Notes under the pieces: model-generated | The model's database searches: none | What the model was told of the DNA's origin: nothing | What the model saw: the letters and a program-made list of their open reading frames with translations, nothing else | NCBI GenBank assembly: GCA_903961015.1 | Contig: CAJCCX010000095.1 | Location: forward strand, 1 to 53,861 | Direction: 5' to 3' | From: an uncultured bacterium | Lineage (GTDB): Bacteria; Planctomycetota; Phycisphaerae; Phycisphaerales; SM1A02 | DNA: 53,861 nt | Made by a program: the position numbers and the translations under genes | Shown here: positions 42,732 through 51,501 of the stretch, piece after piece | Layout: the number at the start of each line of letters is the position of its first letter | Numbering within the stretch: the first letter of the stretch is position 1

Positions 42732-42773
42732 CACTTACAATTTATTTATAAATCAGGCATCCAACGCACGCCC

Positions 42774-42779
42774 TATAAT
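42774..42779 (+). promoter_or_regulatory. Consensus -10 box, alpha-toroid protein gene
   Basis: A perfect TATAAT ends 6 bp before the ATG at 42786, with no ribosome-binding site between. No good -35 box is seen at 16-18 bp. A leaderless transcript is expected. Confidence 0.55.
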
Positions 42780-42785
42780 CAGAAT

Positions 42786-44186
42786 ATGAATAATGTGCCT
42801 TGTTTATTGACAATTGGACTCGCATCGATCTGCCTTGCGGCTTTTGATGATGGTGCGATAAAGCAAGGCCCGCTTGCCGAGCCGACCGTTCCACTTGATG
42901 CCCGAGTCGCGAAAGCAAAAGTGACCGAACAAAATCTGCCGGCGCTTCCAAGTGCGATCGTTCAACCTCTGCCGGCGATTCATCGAATCAGTATCGATGC
43001 GAATGAAGTTCCATGCTCGGCGAAATCGTGGGCAGATGCTCGGCGTGCGATTGATCTTGGACTTGCTCGACTTCGAACGACGCAGGATGCGAGTGGCGGA
43101 TGGATGATCGCAAAGCCTGCCGTCGGAACGGATCAAAAGAAACCGTCGAGTGCAGCGGCGACAGCGGTCACTGCGCTTGGAATGAAAGCTTTCGCACAAA
43201 CTGATCGAACCCCAACCAATGACCTATCCGCAAAAAAGGCGCGGGACTTTGTGCGCGAGCGAGTTGGTGGCATTGGCACTCAATTCAATCCTGATTCAGA
43301 AGGCGGTCTTGCAAATTATGTTGCCAGCGCAGTGACCAGCGGACTTGCTGCCGTGGATGATCCTTCCGATCGACCATTGATCGAGACAAGCGTCGAGTGG
43401 CTCACCAAACAACAGTGGGATCAAAGTGAAGGCGTTTCGCCGCGCATGGATTGGTTTGGTGGAAGCGGTTATGGAAAGTGGGGACGACCGGACTTGTCCA
43501 ATACTCAACTGATGCTTGATGCGCTGCATGATGCCCAAGTTTCACCAGAAGATCCTGCAGTTCAGCGCGCGCTCGTGTTCTTGAGTCGCACGCAGAATCT
43601 TCAGCAGACAAACTCTGCCGCGTGGGCGCAAGCAGGTACGAATGATGGAGGCTTTATATATACCCCTGCAAACGGTGGCGAAAGTTTTTCAAGCGAAGCA
43701 GAAGGACAAGGGCGATATGGCGAAAAGATTCCAGAGGGACAACCACGATCACTCAAGAGTTATGGCTCAATGACCTATGCAGGTTTCAAGAGTTTGCTTT
43801 ATGCCGGACTTTCGAGCGATGATCCTCGCGTACGCGCCGCATACGACTGGATTCGCAAGCACTGGACATTTGCCGAAAATCCTGGTGTTGGCCAACAAGG
43901 ATATTTTTATTATGTCCATGCTCTTTCGCGCGCACTTTTGGCAGCGCGACAAGATGTGGTGACTGATGTCACGGGTGTTGAACATCCGTGGCGTGATGAA
44001 TTAATCGCAGCGCTCGTCGCCAAACAAAAACCAGATGGTTCGTGGGTGAATGAATCTTCACGGTGGGAGGAGGCAGATCACGATCTCTGCACGATCTATT
44101 CTTTGCTTGCGCTCGAAGAGGCGATCAAGCCTGCGCGACCTTCGAAGCCGGCAACACCGATGACACCGATGACGCCGAAACAGTAA
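42786..44186 (+). CDS. Exported prenyltransferase/squalene-oxidase repeat protein
   Basis: A 466-residue protein with a signal peptide (1-~19). The body has the alpha/alpha-toroid repeats of the terpene-cyclase/prenyltransferase superfamily: AIDLGLARLRTTQDASGGW, ALVFLSRTQNL, GGFIYTP, GSMTYAGFKSLLYAGL, AYDWIRKHWTF, GYFYYVHALSRAL, LVAKQKPDGSWVNE. Such exported repeat proteins are frequent in planctomycetes and have no proven activity; a DXDD-type cyclase motif is not seen. The last residues are a TPM repeat. Its last 62 bp overlap ctaA on the other strand. Confidence 0.82.
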   Translation: MNNVPCLLTIGLASICLAAFDDGAIKQGPLAEPTVPLDARVAKAKVTEQNLPALPSAIVQPLPAIHRISIDANEVPCSAKSWADARRAIDLGLARLRTTQDASGGWMIAKPAVGTDQKKPSSAAATAVTALGMKAFAQTDRTPTNDLSAKKARDFVRERVGGIGTQFNPDSEGGLANYVASAVTSGLAAVDDPSDRPLIETSVEWLTKQQWDQSEGVSPRMDWFGGSGYGKWGRPDLSNTQLMLDALHDAQVSPEDPAVQRALVFLSRTQNLQQTNSAAWAQAGTNDGGFIYTPANGGESFSSEAEGQGRYGEKIPEGQPRSLKSYGSMTYAGFKSLLYAGLSSDDPRVRAAYDWIRKHWTFAENPGVGQQGYFYYVHALSRALLAARQDVVTDVTGVEHPWRDELIAALVAKQKPDGSWVNESSRWEEADHDLCTIYSLLALEEAIKPARPSKPATPMTPMTPKQ

Positions 44187-45510
44187 GTCGCCTCCACCAC
44201 GCTGCAATCATCACGCTTGTTGCCAACAGCAACGCGCCAGTTGATTGATGCAAACTTGTGAAGACGACTTCTGAGATTGGAATCTCAGCGGTCTTGCGAG
44301 TAATGACCAGCACCAACGCGCCGATGCCGAAAGCAACCTGAATCCCAACGAGCATCAGAATGCCGTGACCAAGTTGCGGAATCGGACGCAGAAATTTCGG
44401 AATGCTCATCGCACGCATTCCAACCATAAGCGTACTGATCAATGCGACTGCCGCCCACGTCAGATGCAGATGCATCGCCCACTTTGGATATGTCGGCGGG
44501 CCATCTAGAACTGGAATTTGATAGTGGCGATACATCGCGCCAGAAATTAACTGAAGAAGAAGAATCACCACGAGCGCAGCGCTCAACACTCGGCCCTTGG
44601 ATGCAGCACCATCAAGTGGAACGAAATCACCTTTCCAACGCCGGCCGCAGAGGACAGCAATCAAACAAAATGTTGCAAAGACCATTTGGCCAAAAACACC
44701 GTGCGCAACTGCAAGTGGAACGCTTGGCGCAAGATTGACTGCGTCTTGCGAAAGAGTGATGTGGCCAGTGACGCGCAGACCGCCCATCAATCCTTGCACG
44801 CAGACCATCAGAAATCCGATCACTGCAAGAGTTCGCACAAGGCGACCACTTTCGAAACGCGCAACGAGCGTCAAGAGTGTGATCGCCGAAAGCCCAACAA
44901 GCATTCCATAGAGTCGATGCGCATGTTCGTAATACACGCCGCCCTTCATTTGTGAGATGGGATACAGAAGCATGTTGTGACCAAATGAATTCGGCCAATC
45001 TGGGACCGCAAGTCCTGCTTCTAATCCGGTGACAAGTCCGCCTGTCACGAGCAACAAAAATATTGTCGCTGCAGTGATCGCACCGAACAGCGCAGTCGCA
45101 GGAAATTTTGGTTGCCAGCGCGATCCGCCCCCGCCGACCGCACCGCCGATTGCTGCACAAATCAAGCTTGCTGCATAAAGACCGCCGACCCAGATCGCCA
45201 GCTGAACCCATAGATCACTGCCAGTATCACGGCCGAAGAGACTGCCGACAACCAACAAGTTGACCGTTGCAGAAACAAGTCCGATCTTGATGCCTGCGCG
45301 TGCGCCATCAGCTCGTCCAGATGTTGGCGTCAATCGTCCGGCGATGAGCCCCCCGAAGAACAGTGCGACAAACATGGCTCCAAAGAGAATCTCCCCCGCC
45401 ACCACTCCTGGGCGCATCATTGCGACATAGCCAATGGCCCACATCGCGACTGTTATCGCAAATCCAAGCGCAAGGTGAAGTCCACGACGATCTGATGGAT
45501 TCTCGTTCAT
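44125..45510 (-). CDS. ctaA: Heme A synthase (CtaA/Cox15) with N-terminal extension
   Basis: A 461-residue membrane protein that oxidises the heme O methyl group to make heme A. The catalytic part (~150-445) has the heme-ligand histidines in YYEHAHRLYGM, AVAHGVFGQ, AMHLHLTWAAV and SLHQSTGALL, and VPDWPNSFGHNM after the first helix. Typical bacterial CtaA proteins are about 300-350 residues; the first ~145 residues here add about four membrane helices of unknown role. A Shine-Dalgarno AGGAG lies just before the ATG. It is divergent from ctaB (48 bp between). Confidence 0.92.
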   Translation of the reverse strand: MNENPSDRRGLHLALGFAITVAMWAIGYVAMMRPGVVAGEILFGAMFVALFFGGLIAGRLTPTSGRADGARAGIKIGLVSATVNLLVVGSLFGRDTGSDLWVQLAIWVGGLYAASLICAAIGGAVGGGGSRWQPKFPATALFGAITAATIFLLLVTGGLVTGLEAGLAVPDWPNSFGHNMLLYPISQMKGGVYYEHAHRLYGMLVGLSAITLLTLVARFESGRLVRTLAVIGFLMVCVQGLMGGLRVTGHITLSQDAVNLAPSVPLAVAHGVFGQMVFATFCLIAVLCGRRWKGDFVPLDGAASKGRVLSAALVVILLLQLISGAMYRHYQIPVLDGPPTYPKWAMHLHLTWAAVALISTLMVGMRAMSIPKFLRPIPQLGHGILMLVGIQVAFGIGALVLVITRKTAEIPISEVVFTSLHQSTGALLLATSVMIAAWWRRLTVSASSVSSVLPASKVAQA

Positions 45511-45558
45511 AGCTCCTTCTATACTAGTTCGATCGAAGACGTTGCGACAATCTCAAAT

Positions 45559-46482
45559 TTGGCTCGGACTTTGCCCACGCTCGGAGCGCTTGCGAAAGTG
45601 CGTCTGAATGCACTGGTGCTCGTCACGACAGGGGTTGGATTTATTGTCTCAACAACAACACCAAATTGGACTCTGCTTGCATGGACGCTGCTCGGAACGG
45701 CTGCATCTGCTGCGAGTGCATCGATGTTCAATCAACTCATCGAAAGTCGCCGCGATGCATTGATGCAACGAACTGAGGGAAGACCCCTTCCGCAAAAACA
45801 CATCGGCCGACCGTTAGTTTTTCTTATGGCCGTCTTGCTTGCATACGTCGGATGGGCGCTCTTGCTTTGGGCCGCAGGGTGGATTCCTGCCGCGCTCGCC
45901 ACTGGAAATATCGCGTTGTATGCGCTGATTTATACGCCGCTAAAACCAATCACATCGATCAACACGATCGTTGGTGCCGTGTGCGGAGCAATTCCACCAC
46001 TCGTTGGTTGGACCGCAGCAACTGGTTCGTTCGCACCTGGCGGATGGGTGATCGCAGGGATTCTCTTCGTCTGGCAATTGCCGCATTTTATGGCACTCGC
46101 ATGGATGTACCGCGAAGATTATGCTCGCGGTGGATTTATGATGTTGCCTGCAGTCGATCCAAGTGGACAAGTCACTGCGCAAACAATGGTGCTGACATCT
46201 CTCATCTTGATTCCCCTTGGATTGTTGACGACGGTCTATGGCGTTGCAGGTTGGTGGTTCGCCATCATTTCAATCATTCTCGGATGCTGGATGATCTTCG
46301 TAAGTTTCCGCTTTCTTCATCTTCGAACCGATGCATCAGCACGCCGTGTGTTTTTCACCAGCATCACATATCTCCCGCTGCTCTTGCTCGCGCTTGTGCT
46401 TGATCGAGGATCAGTCTCGCCGAGTGCTGCTCTGCGAATTGCTCCAGTCTTTATCGCGCCTGACGAAAAAATCCCTCAATGA
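45559..46482 (+). CDS. ctaB: Protoheme IX farnesyltransferase (heme O synthase)
   Basis: A 307-residue UbiA-family enzyme that adds farnesyl to heme B, giving heme O, the substrate of CtaA. Motifs: NQLIESRRDALMQRTEGRPL (Asp-rich prenyl diphosphate site with the RT.xRPLP signature), ALIYTPLKPITSINTIVGA, and ILFVWQLPHFMALAWMYRED. About nine membrane helices. TTG at 45559 is the only usual start codon in the open frame upstream of the conserved region, and no Shine-Dalgarno precedes it. Overlaps the DUF3179 gene by 4 bp (ATGA). Confidence 0.93.
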   Translation: MARTLPTLGALAKVRLNALVLVTTGVGFIVSTTTPNWTLLAWTLLGTAASAASASMFNQLIESRRDALMQRTEGRPLPQKHIGRPLVFLMAVLLAYVGWALLLWAAGWIPAALATGNIALYALIYTPLKPITSINTIVGAVCGAIPPLVGWTAATGSFAPGGWVIAGILFVWQLPHFMALAWMYREDYARGGFMMLPAVDPSGQVTAQTMVLTSLILIPLGLLTTVYGVAGWWFAIISIILGCWMIFVSFRFLHLRTDASARRVFFTSITYLPLLLLALVLDRGSVSPSAALRIAPVFIAPDEKIPQ

Positions 46483-47648
46483 CTCAAAGTGATTCTGCGA
46501 AGAAGACGCAACTGACATTCGCCGCAGGTGGATGGGTGATTCTCTTGGCACTGATCCTTGTGCTTGGAATCACGATCTTCGCATTTCTTGGACCGATGCG
46601 AGGAGAAAAGCCCATCGGTGATGGACGGGACCCGACAACATATGGCTTTGACCTGAGCAATCTTTCTGTCCCGCAAGAATCGCTTGTTGGAAGCGGAAAT
46701 CCTCGTGATTTCTTCCGTTCTCTTGACGGGCCCACAGTTCTTGCAGGGTCAGAAATTGCGCCAAAAAACAAAGCGGAACGAATCAAATATGCGGTTTCGA
46801 CCGATCGTGTCATTGGCATCACGGTGAATGGAGAATCACGTGCGTATCCGCTGAAGTTAATGAACGTACATGAAGTCTCCAACGACACGCTTGGCGGAGT
46901 GCCGATTGCGGTGACATACAGCCCACTTTGCGATAGCGCTGTCATTTTCAACCGGACAATCAATGGAACGATTGTCAAATTTGGCGTCAGCGGATTATTA
47001 CTTAACAGCAATCTTGTGATGTACGAAACACCTGATGCGCCCGTTGCGACAACAGAGAAACCGCCGACGGAAACTTATAAATCAAGCTTGTGGTCACAAT
47101 TAGCATTTCGTGCGATTGCGGGACCCGCGGCTGCGAATGAAACTCTATTGACATTGATGCCAGGAACTCAAGTCTGTACTTGGGCAGCGTGGTATCTGCT
47201 GCATCCAGATACGACGATCGCAATGCCCAATGAATCAGACAAGCGGCGAATGAAGGAAACTGATTACGAACGATACTGGCAGGAAGGCAAAGTCAATTTT
47301 CCGATTGTGACGTTCGAGCAAAAAGATCAAAACGCCCGAACAATTCCATTCGCGGAAATCGCACCGACAGTTGCTCCTTTACTTGATACTGGCATGGGAA
47401 CGATGTCAATGATCATTGCTGTGCAATATCCCAATGGGTGGAAGATCATTCCGATGACTACCCTTATAAAATTTATTAGCTATGAAACATTTCTTTCTGA
47501 CTCCTCCATGCTTGGCGTGCGGATCAATTGGAGAATTGTGCCGCAAATGGGAGCACTCGTTCAAGAGGCAGATCCGATGCCAATTATGGTTCCCTGCCGC
47601 TGGTTTGCGTGGCAAGCGTTTCATCCGACACGCGCAGAAAATCGGTGA
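46479..47648 (+). CDS. DUF3179 domain membrane-anchored protein
   Basis: A 389-residue protein with one N-terminal membrane helix (~16-39) and an extracytoplasmic DUF3179 domain: VIGITVNGESRAYPLKLMN, HEVSNDTLGGVPIAVTYSPL, CDSAVIFNR, FGVSGLLLNSNLVMYE, LWSQLAFRAIAG. The family has no known biochemical activity. Translational coupling to ctaB (ATGA overlap at 46479) suggests a part in heme A or oxidase biogenesis, which is inference. The single Cys in SPLCDSA is conserved in the family as I recall and could bind a metal. Confidence 0.85.
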   Translation: MTQSDSAKKTQLTFAAGGWVILLALILVLGITIFAFLGPMRGEKPIGDGRDPTTYGFDLSNLSVPQESLVGSGNPRDFFRSLDGPTVLAGSEIAPKNKAERIKYAVSTDRVIGITVNGESRAYPLKLMNVHEVSNDTLGGVPIAVTYSPLCDSAVIFNRTINGTIVKFGVSGLLLNSNLVMYETPDAPVATTEKPPTETYKSSLWSQLAFRAIAGPAAANETLLTLMPGTQVCTWAAWYLLHPDTTIAMPNESDKRRMKETDYERYWQEGKVNFPIVTFEQKDQNARTIPFAEIAPTVAPLLDTGMGTMSMIIAVQYPNGWKIIPMTTLIKFISYETFLSDSSMLGVRINWRIVPQMGALVQEADPMPIMVPCRWFAWQAFHPTRAENR

Positions 47649-47692
47649 ATTGGGTGGTGAATTGGGTCCCGAAATTCAGACGCTTCAAAAAC

Positions 47693-48235
47693 TCAGCGCG
47701 ATCCAAACCACAGCGTGGCATAGAGCGCAATCCAAATCACATCGAGCGAATGCCAATACATTGCACACAACACAATTCCGTTATGTCTTGCTGCGTCATA
47801 GAGTCCTTCACTTGCATGGCGCGTGACAACTCCCAGGGCAAACAGTCCCCCGATGATGTGCAGCACATGCAGCGCTGTTAAAACATAGAAGGTCCATGCG
47901 TACAAGTTTTCGTCGATGTTGACATGCCGCATCCACATCGACCACCAGGCTTCGCCCTGCAGCAACACGAACAGAAATCCAAGCCAATATGTCACGCTTG
48001 CAAATCGAGTGCAACCCTTGGTGTCATCGCGCTTCGCACACTTGAGGCATTGATGCAGTGTTGCGCTCGATGCAAACAGAACAAGCGTGCTGACGAGCAG
48101 CGTGTATGGCAAACTTGCATCAGATGACGACCGCCATGGGACTTGCATGTGCGGATTCAATCGAACAACGATGTATCCAAGTATTGTTGCTGCAAAGACC
48201 ATCGCAACAACAATGATGAAAATCCACATGCCCAT
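47693..48235 (-). CDS. Short cytochrome c oxidase subunit III-like protein
   Basis: A heme-copper oxidase subunit III family protein of 180 residues from the ATG at 48235, with about five membrane helices (GMWIFIIVVAMVFAATILGY, then LHQCLKCAKRDD, GEAWWSMWMRHVNID, HVLHIIGGLFALGV and YWHSLDVIWIALYATLWF). The conserved region starts right at this ATG. The frame stays open upstream to the stop of the subunit IV gene and encodes a plausible 35-residue leader that would need a CTG start at 48340, which has AAGGAA 5 bp ahead. It is the second subunit III-like gene of the operon and the last gene on this strand. Confidence 0.8.
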   Translation of the reverse strand: MGMWIFIIVVAMVFAATILGYIVVRLNPHMQVPWRSSSDASLPYTLLVSTLVLFASSATLHQCLKCAKRDDTKGCTRFASVTYWLGFLFVLLQGEAWWSMWMRHVNIDENLYAWTFYVLTALHVLHIIGGLFALGVVTRHASEGLYDAARHNGIVLCAMYWHSLDVIWIALYATLWFGSR

Positions 48236-48349
48236 GCGTGCGGCTCGATCACTGCGGACCGAATCATCAAATGGGTCTCTCTTTGGGAGAGTGATTATGG
48301 CTGCTCCAATCAGACCGAGCAGTGAGGCTCGGCGTTTCAGGTGGTTTCC

Positions 48350-48769
48350 TTACGGATTCATACCAAGCTTGAATCGTGCAACGGGCGCTCCTGGCGCGTT
48401 GGCGTCAAGGGTTTCCTGTGCAACTGGCGGATTTCCTGTGTACTGGACTGACCGATACTGACTTGTATCCAGAACGCAGAAAGCCATCATCAGCACTACG
48501 AACAACATGCAGCCGATGAAGACCAATAAATTGAAAGGTCGATCCCAGCGAAGATGCATGAAGAAACTTGCGACGAGCCCAGCCTTCACCACTGCAATTC
48601 CAATAGCGACCCAGAGATTAAATTCGCCTATATCGATGTATCGGACCGCAACGGTGATAACGGTCAAGACCAAGAGCGCCGATGCAGTGGCGAGCAGAGT
48701 CGAAACTGGGACAAGATGACCAACCAAAGGATGGTCTGCATGGGCTGTATTTGAATTTGATTGCGTCAT
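48350..48769 (-). CDS. Cytochrome c oxidase subunit IV-like protein
   Basis: A 139-residue membrane protein of the prokaryotic COX4/CyoD-like family: three helices (VSTLLATASALLVLTVITVA, FNLWVAIGIAVVKAGLVASF, FNLLVFIGCMLFVVLMMAFC) with the signature FFMHLRWDRPFN between helices 2 and 3. A polar tail of about 45 residues follows. It sits between the two subunit III-like genes; the order subunit III, IV, second III is typical of planctomycete oxidase operons as far as I know. Confidence 0.85.
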   Translation of the reverse strand: MTQSNSNTAHADHPLVGHLVPVSTLLATASALLVLTVITVAVRYIDIGEFNLWVAIGIAVVKAGLVASFFMHLRWDRPFNLLVFIGCMLFVVLMMAFCVLDTSQYRSVQYTGNPPVAQETLDANAPGAPVARFKLGMNP

Positions 48770-48790
48770 GTGTTGTCGCCGAGAGTCTAA

Positions 48791-49765
48791 TTAATGAATG
48801 AGATAGAAAAGCGGAAAGAGGAAGATCCAAACAAGATCTACGATGTGCCAGTACAGACCGACCAAATCGACTGGGGTGAAATAGTTCGGCCCGAAATCTC
48901 CGCGTGTCGCGCGATAGATCAGCATTCCAATCACAACCATTCCGACAATGACGTGGAATCCGTGCAAGCCGGTCATTGCGTAATAGATTGCGAAGAATAA
49001 ATGAGTATTGGGCGGCATCTTTGCGTCTTCAAGATGTGCAGATGGAAGCTGATCAGGAATGATGTCGTGCGTGACAGCTGAAGCGTGATTGACCGCGCCT
49101 GCTCCGAGTCCCAGCGGACCCATCGATGCTGGCTTCACGACGGATGCATCAACAGCTGGATGCGCGCCAATCATTGGGACTGCCGATGGCGCGGAATTGA
49201 TTGGAGCAGGAACTGCTGCAGGCGCAGGAGCTGGAGCGTGAGCGAGAGCAACTGATTCCTCCTCTCCCATTGCATCGTGAGGAGGAATGTAAAATCCAGG
49301 TCCCCAAACCAAATTTTCGTGGATCTTGTGCGAGTACTCGAAATACTTGATGACCAAAAATCCTGCAGCACCTGCCATCGTCAACCAAAGACAAATGAGC
49401 AGCGCGATTCGCTTGCCACGCTGAGCGAAATACACACCGAGCGCCATCGTAAGACTGGACAGAATCAACACACACGTGTTGATTCCACCCATCACCGTGT
49501 CGAGATAGTGACTTCCATAAGAGAAGACTTCTGGAAATCGACTTCGCAGAACTGCGTATGCAACAAAGAGCGCGCCAAAGAAAAGAACTTCGGTCGCAAG
49601 AAAGAGCCACATTCCAAGCTTCGCGCTATCGAATTGCTGCGCAGGAGTCTCGAAATGGTGCGCGAGAAATGGATACTTCTCATGTTCCGCAGATCCATGA
49701 CCATGACCGTCTGCATGACCTGCATGATCTGCATGACCTTCATGTTCAGCACTTGCGGAACTCAT
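48791..49765 (-). CDS. ctaE: Cytochrome c oxidase subunit III
   Basis: A 324-residue subunit III. A His/Gly/Ala-rich N-terminus (residues 7-37, [17 protein letters not shown]) precedes the first helix ([20 protein letters not shown], 50-69). Helices 2-3 and 4-5 are separated by an Ala/Pro-rich insert (~164-250). The C-terminal half has [20 protein letters not shown] and [19 protein letters not shown]. Its ATG overlaps the stop of ctaD (ATGA, 49762-49765). The His-rich start and the insert are unusual and are discussed under findings. Confidence 0.93.
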   Translation of the reverse strand: MSSASAEHEGHADHAGHADGHGHGSAEHEKYPFLAHHFETPAQQFDSAKLGMWLFLATEVLFFGALFVAYAVLRSRFPEVFSYGSHYLDTVMGGINTCVLILSSLTMALGVYFAQRGKRIALLICLWLTMAGAAGFLVIKYFEYSHKIHENLVWGPGFYIPPHDAMGEEESVALAHAPAPAPAAVPAPINSAPSAVPMIGAHPAVDASVVKPASMGPLGLGAGAVNHASAVTHDIIPDQLPSAHLEDAKMPPNTHLFFAIYYAMTGLHGFHVIVGMVVIGMLIYRATRGDFGPNYFTPVDLVGLYWHIVDLVWIFLFPLFYLIH

Positions 49766-51471
49766 GAATGTCCTCGAGCTTCAGCTGCGATTGCGAGCGC
49801 TTCTAATTCCTTGTCGACCACATAGCCCTGCTCCTTCTCGTCCCAGCGCAGCATCGAGAAGTCGTAACAATTGCCAACGGTTGGTGGGGAACTAAAATTG
49901 TCATGCGGAGGAGGGGAAGTGCACTGCCATTCCAAACTGCGTCCGCCCCATGGATTTGCTGGTGCTTTCTTGCCACCAAGCAAACTCTGCACGAAGCATG
50001 CTGCGCAGAGGAAGAAGCCGCATGCCATGATGTATGCACCGATCGTAGAGATCACGTGATAGATCTGAAACTCTGGCTGATAGTCGTAGTACCGACGTGG
50101 CATTCCTTGACTTCCAAGCATGAACTGCGTGAAGAAGGTGACGTTGAATCCGATAAAAATAATGATGCATGCGGCGATCGCAGCTTTCTCGTTGTACATC
50201 CGACCAGTCATTTTCGGCCACCAATGATGCAGTCCGCCGATCATTCCAATCAGCGCAGACCCCATCATGACATAGTGGAAATGCGCGACGACAAAATAGG
50301 TGTCATGCAAGTGCACGTCGGTATTGAGTGTCGCCAAATGGATTCCAGTCAATCCACCAATTGTAAAAAGGAAGATGAATGAAAGCCCATACATCATCGG
50401 TGCAGTCAAACTGATCGTCCCTTTGTAAAGCGTCATAGTCCAATTGAATGTTTTCACCGCGGATGGAATGGCCACGCTGAATGAAATCAATGAGAAGATC
50501 GTGTTCATCAGACCGCTCTGGCCTGAGACAAACATGTGATGTCCCCAGACGATAAAGGAGAACATTGCAATGGCGATCGACGAGAATGCGATGAACCGAT
50601 ATCCGAAGATCTGACGATGTCCATGGACTGAAATAATCTCGCTGATGATTCCCATCGCTGGAACAATCATGATGTAAACAGCAGGATGGCTATAGAACCA
50701 GAAGAAATGCTGATAGAGAACCGGATCTCCACCCATTGATGGATTGAAAATTCCGATGTTCATCGTTCGTTCAACAATCAGCAGACAAACAGTGATTGCG
50801 AGCACTGGAGTTGCAAGAACCTGAATGATCGCCGTTGCATAAAGCGCCCACAAGAAAAGAGGCATTCGGAACCACGTCATTCCCGGCGGTCGAAGCTTGT
50901 GCACCGTCACGATGAAATTCAGACCGGTGAAGATGGATGAGAATCCAAGAATAAAAACACCAGTCAGAACTGGGATCACTCCGCCTGTAGTGGTCGTTGT
51001 TGAATACGGGGTGTAAAAAGTCCAACCAGTATCGAAGCCGCCAGCCGCAAGCGAATACAACGTGAAAAGCGCGCCGCCAATCCAGAGATAGAACGAAAAG
51101 AGATTCAACTTGGGGAAGGCAACATCTTTCGCGCCAAGCATGATTGGCAAGATGAAGTTTCCAAGTGCGGCTGGAATGCTTGGAATGATCACCAAGAAGA
51201 CCATGATCGCTCCGTGCAGGGTGAAAAATTGGTTGTATGTATCTGCACTGACAATCGTGCGGCCTGGAGTGAGCAGTTCTGTGCGAAGCAGAAGAGCAAA
51301 GACTCCACCAACAAAGAATGACGCGAGCACGGCGGACATGTACATCACGCCAATGCGCTTGTGATCGAGAGTGAGTGCCCACGAAAGGAATCCACGCGTG
51401 TACGTGAGATAGTTGTCGGGGCGGACCGACGTGTCGAGCAATTCTGGTCTTGGTGTAACGATCGTTGTCAT
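49762..51471 (-). CDS. ctaD: Cytochrome c oxidase subunit I, A2 type
   Basis: A 569-residue heme-copper oxidase catalytic subunit that reduces oxygen to water and pumps protons. Ligands: His86 (LHGAIMVF) and His399 for the low-spin heme, His397 for heme a3 (VVAHFHYVM), and His262, His311 and His312 for CuB, with Tyr266 as the cross-linked tyrosine in YSHPAVY (260-266). The usual Glu of GHPEVY is missing and a Tyr-Ser pair precedes the His, the mark of the A2 subfamily. The C-terminal ~75 residues are hydrophilic ([14 protein letters not shown]). A ribosome-binding site gagg precedes the ATG. Confidence 0.97.
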   Translation of the reverse strand: MTTIVTPRPELLDTSVRPDNYLTYTRGFLSWALTLDHKRIGVMYMSAVLASFFVGGVFALLLRTELLTPGRTIVSADTYNQFFTLHGAIMVFLVIIPSIPAALGNFILPIMLGAKDVAFPKLNLFSFYLWIGGALFTLYSLAAGGFDTGWTFYTPYSTTTTTGGVIPVLTGVFILGFSSIFTGLNFIVTVHKLRPPGMTWFRMPLFLWALYATAIIQVLATPVLAITVCLLIVERTMNIGIFNPSMGGDPVLYQHFFWFYSHPAVYIMIVPAMGIISEIISVHGHRQIFGYRFIAFSSIAIAMFSFIVWGHHMFVSGQSGLMNTIFSLISFSVAIPSAVKTFNWTMTLYKGTISLTAPMMYGLSFIFLFTIGGLTGIHLATLNTDVHLHDTYFVVAHFHYVMMGSALIGMIGGLHHWWPKMTGRMYNEKAAIAACIIIFIGFNVTFFTQFMLGSQGMPRRYYDYQPEFQIYHVISTIGAYIMACGFFLCAACFVQSLLGGKKAPANPWGGRSLEWQCTSPPPHDNFSSPPTVGNCYDFSMLRWDEKEQGYVVDKELEALAIAAEARGHS

Positions 51472-51501
51472 AAAAAACCTCTGTGGACTTCCTTGAATTT
51501 C

